Positions 32,989-41,151 of a stretch of DNA of 64,000 nt are shown here, piece by piece; position 1 is the first letter of the stretch, and each line of letters opens with the position of its first letter. The translations under genes and the position numbers were made by a program. The notes beneath the pieces are model-generated. The model saw only the letters and a program-made list of their open reading frames with translations. It was not told the origin of the DNA and did no database searches. The DNA is taken from positions 1 through 64,000 of the forward strand of contig CAYRUO010000002.1 in NCBI GenBank assembly GCA_964427505.1. The letters are read 5' to 3'. This stretch comes from Thermanaerothrix sp034436175. GTDB lineage: Bacteria > Chloroflexota > Anaerolineae > Anaerolineales > Anaerolineaceae.

Positions 32989-33265
32989 AAGTTCAATATT
33001 AAAACCGCCGGAAGGAGTAGGTTGGGCAACCCCTGACAGAAAAAGAGGTCATTGGCTGAGAACCTCTGCAGAGTGGACCTGACTGAAGTCGTCCGGCATG
33101 ATGGCCGAAGAAATCCCGACCAGGGAGAGTAGACCGGCACGGGTGAGCCCGTTATCGCGAAAACCGGATGAACGTCCGGGAAAGTGCGTTGGTCATACAC
33201 CAGCGAAATGAGGTGGTACCGCGGAAGGAAACCTTTCGTCCTCATATGAGGAGGAAAGGTTTTTC
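32989..33265 (+). promoter_or_regulatory. T-box leader of valS
   Basis: The leader holds the T-box antiterminator motif AGGTGGTACCGCGG at 33211-33224, which pairs with the acceptor end of uncharged tRNA. A stem I begins near 33006 with GCCGG and a GGAGTAGG internal loop strand; the other strand is at about 33082-33098 (GACTGAAGTCGTCCGG), placing a Val codon GTC (33088-33090) as the specifier. The antiterminator and terminator compete just upstream of valS. Low charging of tRNA-Val should raise valS expression. Confidence 0.92.
33229..33265 (+). terminator. T-box terminator upstream of valS
   Basis: AAACCTTTC-G-TCCTCAT (33229-33245) folds back on ATGAGGA-G-GAAAGGTTT (33246-33262), with one G/G mismatch and a T-run at the end. 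It is an alternative to the T-box antiterminator. Confidence 0.88.
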
Positions 33266-33307
33266 ATTAAGTTTAGATTTTCAGAATCTTGACCCCAAGA
33301 GGTGCGC

Positions 33308-36016
33308 ATGTCTGGTTACAACTTACCCAAAACGTATGACTTTTCTGCCATTGAGGAGCCGCTTTACAACTGGTGGGAGGAACGGGGTTATTTCAAACCA
33401 TGGAACGATCCGAATTTACCCAATTTTGACCCCTCCCATAAACCGTTCGTGATCAGCATCCCCCCGCCAAACGTAACGGGTGAACTCCATCTTGGCCATG
33501 CTATGTTCGTGGCCATGGAAGATTTGATGATCCGCTACCACCGTATGAAGGGGGAACCCACCCTTTGGGTTCCTGGTACCGACCACGCTGGAATTGCAAC
33601 CCAGCTTTTAGTTGAGCGTGAACTGGCTAAAGAAGGATTACGCCGCGAACACCTCGGACGCGAGGCCTTTCTCAAGCGGGTTTGGGCATGGAAGGAAAAG
33701 TACGGTGGTATTATTACCCGTCAAATTCGCCGCTTGGGCGCTTCTTGTGACTGGAGCCGCGAGCGCTTCACTCTTGATGAAGGGCTTTCGCGCGCTGTGC
33801 GTGAAGCCTTCGTACGCTTGTATGAAAAGGGGTTAATCTACCGCGGTCTGCGGATGATCAATTGGTCACCAGGTCTCCGTACCGCCGTTTCGGATCTCGA
33901 AGTAGAGTATTCTGAAGAGCCCGGCACCCTCTATTATTTCAAGTATGTGCTTGCTGACGATCCCAATACCTACATTCCCGTCGCTACGACTCGCCCTGAA
34001 ACCATTTTAGGGGACACCGCCGTTGCGGTTAACCCTCAGGATGAGCGCTACACGTCTTTTGTGGGTCGTATGGTTCGAGTACCCATTCTAGGGCGTCTTA
34101 TTCCGGTTATCGCCGACTCATATGTAGACCCCAGTTTCGGCACCGGTGCCCTCAAAGTCACCCCTGCCCATGATCCTAATGACTACCAGATTGCCTTACG
34201 CCATAATCTCGAAATTATCAATATCATGACTGAAGAGGCTCGCATTAATGAAGCCGGTGGGCCATATGCCGGTTTGGATCGCTTCGAATGCCGTAAAAAA
34301 CTTTGGGAAGACATGCGTGCAGCCGGCTTGGTCATCAAGGAAGAACCATATACGATCACTGTACCTCGCTCTCAGCGTGGAGGCGAGATCGTCGAACCTC
34401 GCCTCTCAGAACAGTGGTTTGTCCGTATTAAACCATTGGCTGAAGCCGCGCTACAAGCCGTACGCGAAGGACGTATCCGTATCATACCCGAGCGCTTTAC
34501 CAAAATCTACTACAATTGGATGGAAAACATCCAGGATTGGTGCATCAGTCGTCAATTGTGGTGGGGACACCGGATTCCGGTTTGGTATTGCGATGATTGT
34601 GGGGCTATGACCGTTGCCCGCGAAGATCCTACATCCTGCGCTACGTGTAATAGTCCGCACATTCATCAGGACGAAGATGTCTTAGACACATGGTTCTCAT
34701 CAGGATTGTGGCCCTTTTCCACTTTAGGATGGCCGGAGGAGACCCCTGATTATAAATACTTCTATCCCACTTCGGTCTTGGAAACCGGATACGATATTCT
34801 CTTCTTCTGGGTAGCCCGAATGATCATGTTCGGCTTAGAGTTTACGGGCCGCGAACCGTTCCACACAGTTTATTTACATGGCTTGATTCGCGACGAACAC
34901 GGACAAAAAATGAGCAAAACCAAGGGGAACGTGATTGATCCTCTTGAGGTCATGAATCAGATGGGCACCGATGCGCTCCGCTTCACTTTGTTAGTGGGCT
35001 CAACCCCGGGAAATGACATCAATCTAAGCCTCAAGAAGGTTGAGGCAAACCGGAATTTTGCCAATAAAGTGTGGAATGCCGGAAGGTTCGTCATTGGAGC
35101 GCTAGATACATGCCCTTCAAGCCCCCAATCATCACCACAATGGACGTTGGCCGATTCATGGATTTGGGCACGTCTGCAAAACTTATTGCGCGAAGTTGAG
35201 CGGTTGTTTGAGTCTTATCAATTTGGTGAAGCCGGGCGCCAAATTTATGATTTCTTCTGGTCAGAATTTGCTGACTGGTACATCGAGATTGCCAAACTCC
35301 AATTAGCACAGGGAGGTGACCGGGCTTTCTATACTGCATATACCCTGGTTCGCATCTTAGATACGTGCCTAAGATTACTTCATCCTTTCACCCCCTTTGT
35401 TACCGAAGCATTGTGGGGGCATCTAAAACAAGCCGCCCAATCGAAAAGCGATCTGCTTGCGCCCAGGGAGGGTTGGGCTGAGGCGCTGATCATCGCGCGC
35501 TGGCCTGAGGCTCAACCACCCGAGGATTGGGAAGAGGAAAAAACCGAACAATTTACATTATTACAGGACATCATCCGGGCTATCCGTAACGTACGTACCG
35601 AAAAGAAAGTCCCCCCTGCCAGAAAAATACCCGCCTTAATCGTGGCAGGAGATCATGCTGAAATGCTAAATGAGCAATCACAAATCATTGCCACGCTCGC
35701 CGGAGTTTCAGCCGAAGAATTGCAAATTCTCAAGAATCGGGTCACTCGATCCGGTAACGAGATTGGTCTGGTGGCAAGAGGTGTGGAAATTTATATTCCG
35801 TTGGCCAATTTGATTGACCTTGAGGAGGAACGAGCGCGCTTGCAAAAAGAATTGGCAGAAGTTGAACAACAAATTTCACGACTGGAAACTTTATTAGCCA
35901 GCCCGTTCGCCGAGCGAGCACCAGCCCCAATTGTCGAAAAAGAACGCCAAAAACTTGAAACCTTCCGTGAGACCGCTGCGCGCCTGCGCGACCAACTTCG
36001 AGCCTTAGATAAATAG
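33308..36016 (+). CDS. valS: Valyl-tRNA synthetase
   Basis: About 902-residue class I aminoacyl-tRNA synthetase charging tRNA-Val. The HIGH-type motif is in PPPNVTGELHLGHAM and KMSKS is GQKMSKTKGNVIDP. The editing domain (ATTRPETILGDTAVAVNP) and C-terminal coiled coil (EEERARLQKELAEVEQQ) are present, giving full length. An in-frame GTG lies at 33302, but the ATG at 33308 gives MSGYNLPKTYDF at a better distance from AGAGG. The T-box leader controls it; it ends with its own terminator. Confidence 0.97.
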   Translation: MSGYNLPKTYDFSAIEEPLYNWWEERGYFKPWNDPNLPNFDPSHKPFVISIPPPNVTGELHLGHAMFVAMEDLMIRYHRMKGEPTLWVPGTDHAGIATQLLVERELAKEGLRREHLGREAFLKRVWAWKEKYGGIITRQIRRLGASCDWSRERFTLDEGLSRAVREAFVRLYEKGLIYRGLRMINWSPGLRTAVSDLEVEYSEEPGTLYYFKYVLADDPNTYIPVATTRPETILGDTAVAVNPQDERYTSFVGRMVRVPILGRLIPVIADSYVDPSFGTGALKVTPAHDPNDYQIALRHNLEIINIMTEEARINEAGGPYAGLDRFECRKKLWEDMRAAGLVIKEEPYTITVPRSQRGGEIVEPRLSEQWFVRIKPLAEAALQAVREGRIRIIPERFTKIYYNWMENIQDWCISRQLWWGHRIPVWYCDDCGAMTVAREDPTSCATCNSPHIHQDEDVLDTWFSSGLWPFSTLGWPEETPDYKYFYPTSVLETGYDILFFWVARMIMFGLEFTGREPFHTVYLHGLIRDEHGQKMSKTKGNVIDPLEVMNQMGTDALRFTLLVGSTPGNDINLSLKKVEANRNFANKVWNAGRFVIGALDTCPSSPQSSPQWTLADSWIWARLQNLLREVERLFESYQFGEAGRQIYDFFWSEFADWYIEIAKLQLAQGGDRAFYTAYTLVRILDTCLRLLHPFTPFVTEALWGHLKQAAQSKSDLLAPREGWAEALIIARWPEAQPPEDWEEEKTEQFTLLQDIIRAIRNVRTEKKVPPARKIPALIVAGDHAEMLNEQSQIIATLAGVSAEELQILKNRVTRSGNEIGLVARGVEIYIPLANLIDLEEERARLQKELAEVEQQISRLETLLASPFAERAPAPIVEKERQKLETFRETAARLRDQLRALDK

Positions 36017-36026
36017 CCACCTGGCT

Positions 36027-36063
36027 CCAGAGCGGTCTTCTCAATGAGACCGCTCTGGTTTTT
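36027..36063 (+). terminator. Terminator after valS
   Basis: CCAGAGCGGTCT (36027-36038) pairs perfectly with AGACCGCTCTGG (36047-36058), followed by TTTTT. The tail overlaps the stop codon of the opposing gene. Confidence 0.9.
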
Positions 36064-37762
36064 AAGTAAGTCGTGTTCGTTCGTTGGAAAAAATTCGCTT
36101 TATGATGGCAATGGTTGTTGCATAGGTTGAATCCATGCCAAAATAGGAGAGCGTTCCTGCGCCCAAATTCTTTCCTTTGCTTAAAGGGGTATCTGATGAA
36201 TAATGCAAAATACCCACATCAAAAGGAAGATTGTAAAGGCTTACAATCTCATTTACGGGATGCCGCTTCGGACGAGTCATTTCATAAATGGCTGAAAGAT
36301 ACGGTCCAGCCTCCATTTCAATGTCCGTATACCCTTCCCGATAGACCACATCCATAATTCGCGCATTTTGTAAAAAGGTGCCGAAGACGCTCACCGCTTT
36401 TTGGTTATCTAACACAGTGCCAAAGATCAGGTGGGGTGAGACATCTGATGCACTAAAGCAGTTTTGAAACAGGTAAGTATTTTGAGAATGTTCATCTTGA
36501 ACCACATTAGGGATCGTCACGTCTCCTAAGCGACCATTTAAAGTAGCCGCCTTACCCATGATATATACCCCTAGGATGGGTTCAATATACTCAGCAATAA
36601 GGCTCAGGAGATTGTAAGCCCCAAGGCCAAGAGGATAATCTATATTTAGGATAAGTGCATTGCTTTGTGCAAGGAAATCCATATTGCCTATACGAACACG
36701 AGGATCGAAATTTTTCTCTTTCAGCGCAGATAATCGAATAACTTGAACCTCGATATCGAAGTAATTCTCACTAGGAATACGGTATATTCCACGCTCCTTT
36801 TCGTGTTCCAATTGCTCCTTAAGTGTATAACGCCCTTTCGGAGTTTGTTGATATTTCTTGAGGATGTAATATAAAAAGTTTTCTTCGCCCTGCAATTGAC
36901 GTTGTTCAATATTTCGCCATTCTTCGAGCCAGTCGGCATAATTCTCATGATACAGAAAGCGAATTAGTTCTTCACGCTTGACCAAGGCATATCCAGAAAG
37001 TAAATTGGCCATACTGTGGGTATTACTAGAGACAAAGTAGACCGGGCGTTCCAGTAATTCAGGATGCGCACGCACCACATTTTCCCACCACGCGCGTGTA
37101 GCACGCCGATATTCTGTCAATGACCCGCTGAGCAAACGCACGCTTATGTTACATGTTCGATGGGCTATTCGCTGCAAATTCACAGCAAACCGTGTCCCCC
37201 ATACAGCCCGTAGCCGTTCCAGATCATCCTCGCTTATTTTCAATAAATTCGCCAACGCTTGAGATAAAGTTGGATCATTAACTAACCTCTCCCAACTTAC
37301 ATCTGCAGGTCGTCGTTGCAGCAGTTGATGAAGTTTATTCCATTCTATTTGAAAGGCCGTTAAGGTGGGAATTAAGTCATCAATATCTGAACGACTTGCG
37401 ATCAAACACGCCAGAGTATCTCGATGGTTAAAATAGCATCTCCGACGCCGGGCGCGAGCAGAAACTTGCTGCCATTTGTCAACATCAGGATAACCATGTC
37501 GCGCAAATACTTGCAAACTTTGACCTAAGATAACCGTCTGAACCTCTGAAATACACTCCGGTAAACGGAGAAGACTGTAAATAAAGGCCGAAGTGTCAGG
37601 AATGGGCTTTCGCGCATCAGGGTGAAGCGAGGAATTGGTGGCCAGATGGACTTCCTCTAAAGCCCGAATCTGCACCTTTTCTGTAGACCTTAACAGAGAA
37701 TAAATCGTACGCAGATAAAGCGCAATTTCTCCTGAAGCCGTACTTGGGACGGTTCGTTCCAT
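36062..37762 (-). CDS. Protein of unknown function with nucleoside-phosphorylase-like C-terminal region
   Basis: 566-residue soluble protein. Residues 1 to about 320 are mostly helical and Arg-rich (SARARRRRCYFNHRD), with no family I can name. The C-terminal part has features recalling the PNP/MTAN fold: a glycine strand region (GVYIMGKAATLNGRLGDVTIPNVV near residues 395-418), DEHSQNTYLFQNCFS, and DIEMEAGPYLSAIYE near 486-500, like the substrate-binding Met-Glu of nucleoside phosphorylases. It may belong to an uncharacterised DUF family. The TGGAG before the ATG supports the start. It stands alone, converging with valS. Confidence 0.6.
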   Translation of the reverse strand: MERTVPSTASGEIALYLRTIYSLLRSTEKVQIRALEEVHLATNSSLHPDARKPIPDTSAFIYSLLRLPECISEVQTVILGQSLQVFARHGYPDVDKWQQVSARARRRRCYFNHRDTLACLIASRSDIDDLIPTLTAFQIEWNKLHQLLQRRPADVSWERLVNDPTLSQALANLLKISEDDLERLRAVWGTRFAVNLQRIAHRTCNISVRLLSGSLTEYRRATRAWWENVVRAHPELLERPVYFVSSNTHSMANLLSGYALVKREELIRFLYHENYADWLEEWRNIEQRQLQGEENFLYYILKKYQQTPKGRYTLKEQLEHEKERGIYRIPSENYFDIEVQVIRLSALKEKNFDPRVRIGNMDFLAQSNALILNIDYPLGLGAYNLLSLIAEYIEPILGVYIMGKAATLNGRLGDVTIPNVVQDEHSQNTYLFQNCFSASDVSPHLIFGTVLDNQKAVSVFGTFLQNARIMDVVYREGYTDIEMEAGPYLSAIYEMTRPKRHPVNEIVSLYNLPFDVGILHYSSDTPLSKGKNLGAGTLSYFGMDSTYATTIAIIKRIFSNERTRLT

Positions 37763-37862
37763 TTGAATTACTCCATCAACTTGGAATTGTGAAATTTTAG
37801 CATAATGGCAAGCAAAATCTTATGTAGTTCATCCCCTAAATGAATCTTTTTCACCCAAACCC

Positions 37863-37891
37863 TTGACATAAAAGTGACCACATGATATAAA
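37863..37891 (+). promoter_or_regulatory. Promoter of the cold-shock gene
   Basis: TTGACA (37863-37868), a 17-base spacer, TATAAA (37886-37891). The expected start near 37898 gives a 5' UTR of about 130 bases. Confidence 0.8.
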
Positions 37892-37897
37892 CAAAAC

Positions 37898-38028
37898 CAA
37901 GGAAACCAGTAAGTTCGCGGAATAAGAACGGCGGCTCACGGAATTTCCGTGGGCCTAATTGTTTGATCGTTCCGATGGAACAAGCTGAACACCTAATACC
38001 TTTTTAAGCCTGAAGGAGGCAATATACA
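37898..38028 (+). promoter_or_regulatory. Long structured 5' UTR of the cold-shock gene
   Basis: The UTR includes short hairpins (CACGGA-ATT-TCCGTG near 37937-37951, and GTTCC-GAT-GGAAC near 37969-37981) ahead of an AAGGAGG ribosome site. Long UTRs in cspA-type genes are known to act as temperature-responsive RNA switches; that role here is inferred from length and position only. Confidence 0.45.
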
Positions 38029-38241
38029 ATGTCTGAACGTTACATCGGTACGGTCAAGTGGTTCAATGGAAGTAAGGGTTATGGTTTCATCTCTCGCGAA
38101 GGTGGAAATGACGTTTTTGTTCATTTTTCTGCTATTCGCGGCGATGGCTACCGCACCCTTGAAGAGGGTCAGGTCGTCGAGTTCTCGATCGAGCGCGGCC
38201 CTAAGGGTTTGCAAGCCAGCAATGTTGTTGTAAAACAATAA
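38029..38241 (+). CDS. Cold-shock protein, CspA family
   Basis: 70-residue single-strand nucleic-acid-binding protein (RNA chaperone). Both RNA-binding motifs are present: KGYGFIS near residues 16-22 and VFVHFSAI near 30-37. Length and the GTVKWFNGSKG start are typical. The gene has its own promoter, a long 5' UTR and a strong terminator, so it is a single-gene unit. Confidence 0.96.
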   Translation: MSERYIGTVKWFNGSKGYGFISREGGNDVFVHFSAIRGDGYRTLEEGQVVEFSIERGPKGLQASNVVVKQ

Positions 38242-38264
38242 TCCCGTAGAATCACAAAGACCAG

Positions 38265-38297
38265 ACAAGGCCAGCATATACGCTGGCCTTGTTTTTT
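38265..38297 (+). terminator. Terminator after the cold-shock gene
   Basis: ACAAGGCCAGC (38265-38275) pairs perfectly with GCTGGCCTTGT (38282-38292), followed by a six-T tail. Confidence 0.92.
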
Positions 38298-38946
38298 ACA
38301 ATCGCAAACCATAGCACCGATTCTCGACTTTTTCGTTGATTATCCACTCCCACATGCGGGTCTTGCGAGCCTCAAGAAGCGAAAAACCAAGACTCTCATA
38401 TACATGGCACGCCGCCCGGTTCAGATTAGTCGTTTGCAAATGAACGCCCGGTACTCCAAGGCGGCGTAAGTGGCCTAGGTAAGTCATCAAAAGCCCCTTC
38501 CCAATGCCATAGCCGCGCCAATGGATATCTACATTCACGTGAAGATGAGCGGGATAGATAGTCTCATCGGCTCCCGGTATCTCTCTTCGGGCAAAAGCCA
38601 AGACAACTTCACGTAAGTATCTCCGAGATTTAGGTCCAATTCGATATTCGCCTCGCACAAGCCTCATTATTAACTTGGGAGTGACCTTAAGCATCATTGT
38701 TCTCCGATGTTTTTTCGGGTCTATGCTCCCGACAAGAAAACCAATCACATGATCATCGGCAACAGCCACCCAGGCTTGTTCGGGCTCGTAATCAGTGTAG
38801 TAGCCATAAAAAGCATCCAGAAAAAGTTTCCGATCTTCCACGTAAGCCTCAATGGGGTTACCGAAAAAAGCGGTATCTCCCGCAATTCGGAACAAGGCTT
38901 TGCGATCATCAGGACGATAGGGACGGATAACCCACTCTGGATTCAT
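38296..38946 (-). CDS. GNAT-family N-acetyltransferase
   Basis: 216-residue acetyltransferase. The acetyl-CoA pyrophosphate loop is seen in HLHVNVDIHWRGYGIGKGLL near residues 132-151, followed by a TNLNRAACHVYESLGF motif near 170-185. The N-terminus (WVIRPYRPDDRKALFRI) is typical of GNAT enzymes. Substrate unknown. It lies six bases after plsY in the same direction, so the two probably share a transcript, but no functional link is evident. Confidence 0.85.
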   Translation of the reverse strand: MNPEWVIRPYRPDDRKALFRIAGDTAFFGNPIEAYVEDRKLFLDAFYGYYTDYEPEQAWVAVADDHVIGFLVGSIDPKKHRRTMMLKVTPKLIMRLVRGEYRIGPKSRRYLREVVLAFARREIPGADETIYPAHLHVNVDIHWRGYGIGKGLLMTYLGHLRRLGVPGVHLQTTNLNRAACHVYESLGFSLLEARKTRMWEWIINEKVENRCYGLRL

Positions 38947-38951
38947 CGCCT

Positions 38952-39548
38952 TTAACTAATATTGGGGTCTTTTTTTCTGAACTTTACTCCAATCTTTCCG
39001 TTCAGTGCCATCCGATGTGTCCACAACAAAAAGAACAGATTTGCCAATGCCGCACCATAAATTTCTCCCGTTGCCCCCTTTACCAACCAATACAAAAGCA
39101 ATCCAATCATGCCAAATATAACCGACCATGCATCATGATCAAGAAGGCAATAAAATATGGCTAGCAGGAAACCTAGAACAACAGGACCTTCCCATAAAGT
39201 TACCCCGGTCCAAACCCCGAAGGTTGTAGCCACTCCCTTGCCACCCCGAAACCCCAAAAAAGGTGAAAATTGATGTCCAAGTAAAGGGGCCATCATCACC
39301 AAGATTAACCTTTCATCCCGAATATTCCACCCCCAATAAGAGATAATTGCTGGAAAAACGCCTTTAAAATAATCCAACAGTAAACTCACGACCCCAACTT
39401 TCCAACTACCGGCTCGGAAAACATTTGTAGCGCCAGGATTGCCATCTCCGATTTGACGGATATCCTTTGATAAAAACATTTGGCCCAACCAAACCGAAAA
39501 GGGCAGACTTCCTGAAACAAAGCCGAGGATTAGAGCCCAACCTAACAT
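38952..39548 (-). CDS. plsY: Glycerol-3-phosphate acyltransferase PlsY
   Basis: 198-residue membrane enzyme that transfers acyl groups from acyl-phosphate to glycerol 3-phosphate, the first step of phospholipid synthesis. Conserved features: SLPFSVWLGQM near residue 14, IRQIGDGNPGATNVFRAGSWK at 31-51, and GHQFSPFLGFRGGKGVATTFG near 91-111. There are about five hydrophobic segments. PlsX is not nearby. It is the first gene of a two-gene unit with the GNAT gene. Confidence 0.93.
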   Translation of the reverse strand: MLGWALILGFVSGSLPFSVWLGQMFLSKDIRQIGDGNPGATNVFRAGSWKVGVVSLLLDYFKGVFPAIISYWGWNIRDERLILVMMAPLLGHQFSPFLGFRGGKGVATTFGVWTGVTLWEGPVVLGFLLAIFYCLLDHDAWSVIFGMIGLLLYWLVKGATGEIYGAALANLFFLLWTHRMALNGKIGVKFRKKDPNIS

Positions 39549-39644
39549 ATGCTTCCACGTTGTTGATCTGGCGAAATCATAACTTGTGAGATAATTTTAG
39601 TATGCTCTTGTAAATCCCGTGTCCTCATTCCGTTATTGCCTGTT

Positions 39645-41150
39645 ATGTCAACAAAGAAACTAAGTTTGCCCCTCTTTGTATTACCCAAACTTGATGAAAT
39701 TCTATATCTTGCCATCGTGATTGGAGTTATAGGCATCGGAACGCGACTGTTGAATCAGGATGGCGACTTGGGACGGCATCTAACTCTGGGTTTTTACATA
39801 TTATCCTCACGCACGATACCAACACGCGATTTGTTCTCACATACACTTCATGGGCAACCACTCACCCCTCATGAATGGTTAGCCCAATTAATTTTTGCCC
39901 TAGTTCATCAATGGGCCGGCTTCCCTGGTATTACATTACTCGTCGGGGTTATCATTGCCATCACGTGGCTATTAATTTACCGCCAAGCGCTCAGAGCTAG
40001 CCAGCTCCCTCTCACTTCTCTTGCAGTGAGTCTCCTTTCTTTCGCCGCTGCCAGCCTGCATTTTCTAGCCCGTCCTCACGTGTTTACGTTTCTTCTACTA
40101 ACCATCTGGCTGGGAATGTTGGAACGATTTCGTCTCAAACATCCGCTTCCGTTTTGGCAACCTCTCCTTTTGATGTTGATCTGGGTAAACACCCATGGCG
40201 CTTTCATCGCCGGATTCGCCTGTTTCGCGGCTTATTGGGCAGAATACTTTTGGGAACATCTTAAGGGAAGAAAAGACATTCCCTTTACCCGCAGTCAATT
40301 GGCAACCTTCTCCAGCCTTGGAATCCTATTATTCCTTACAACATTGATCAATCCAGTCGGTATCCGACTTTGGAGAACCAGCCTAGAATATGTAACAAAC
40401 CGTTACCTGATCAGTCATACGCAAGAGTACCTTCCTCCAAATTTCCAATCGCCCACTACTTGGCCTTTTCTAATGATGATTTTACTTTCTCTGTGGCTAT
40501 CCATGTCCCAGAAGCAGGCCATTCCCATAGCACATCGTTTGCTAGTCGTGGGATGGACAGCACTGGCACTATCGAGTGCACGCAACATCCCCCTTTACGC
40601 CCTGGTCCTTACTCCTGTCCTAAGCGAACAACTAAGTAGTTTCTTGGCCGAAACCCCCTGGAAAAATCGTGAACGGCAGTTACTTGACATGCAGGCCAAA
40701 ATAAAATTCCCTATTTGGGCAACCCTAGGATCGTTAGTCATCGTTAGCCTAACTTTATCGTCTCCTTGGCTTAAAGAACGCAATCAATTCGATCCCAATG
40801 TATTCCCGGTACAAGCCACAAACTGGATTGCTACCTATTCGCCCAAAGGAAACATGATGAATTACTTTCCTTGGGGGGGATATTTGCTATTCCGCCTTTG
40901 GCCAGAATACCGTGTTTTTATAGATGGTCAAACCGACTTCTATGGAGAGAAGTTAACTCGAATATATGAGACGATCTTATCCCTGGATAAAGGATGGGAG
41001 TTTTGGTTGGATAACTATCAAATCAGTTGGGTAATTTTCCCCCGCGATTCTGCCCTCATAACGACTCTCCGTCAAGACCCGGACTGGGAATGCCCATATG
41101 AAGACCACTTAGCCACAGTTTGCCTTAGGCGCAACACTATCCGCCCGTGA
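39645..41150 (+). CDS. Large polytopic membrane protein, glycosyltransferase-like
   Basis: About 501-residue protein with some ten to twelve hydrophobic segments and a C-terminal soluble part of about 120 residues that begins FPVQATNWIATYSPKGNMMNYFPWGGYLLFRLW. The overall plan, with an acidic first loop (NQDGDLGRHLTLG), resembles lipid-linked-sugar-using GT-C enzymes and related uncharacterised Chloroflexota proteins. A TTG at 39636 is in frame; ATG 39645 is preferred, though no ribosome site is clear. It converges with the next membrane protein, one base apart. Confidence 0.6.
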   Translation: MSTKKLSLPLFVLPKLDEILYLAIVIGVIGIGTRLLNQDGDLGRHLTLGFYILSSRTIPTRDLFSHTLHGQPLTPHEWLAQLIFALVHQWAGFPGITLLVGVIIAITWLLIYRQALRASQLPLTSLAVSLLSFAAASLHFLARPHVFTFLLLTIWLGMLERFRLKHPLPFWQPLLLMLIWVNTHGAFIAGFACFAAYWAEYFWEHLKGRKDIPFTRSQLATFSSLGILLFLTTLINPVGIRLWRTSLEYVTNRYLISHTQEYLPPNFQSPTTWPFLMMILLSLWLSMSQKQAIPIAHRLLVVGWTALALSSARNIPLYALVLTPVLSEQLSSFLAETPWKNRERQLLDMQAKIKFPIWATLGSLVIVSLTLSSPWLKERNQFDPNVFPVQATNWIATYSPKGNMMNYFPWGGYLLFRLWPEYRVFIDGQTDFYGEKLTRIYETILSLDKGWEFWLDNYQISWVIFPRDSALITTLRQDPDWECPYEDHLATVCLRRNTIRP

Positions 41151-41151
41151 T

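Noticed and set aside
32620..33036. Val/Gly-rich plus-strand frame
   Set aside because: It is the antisense of the Thr/Pro linker of the secreted lipoprotein and runs over the valS promoter.
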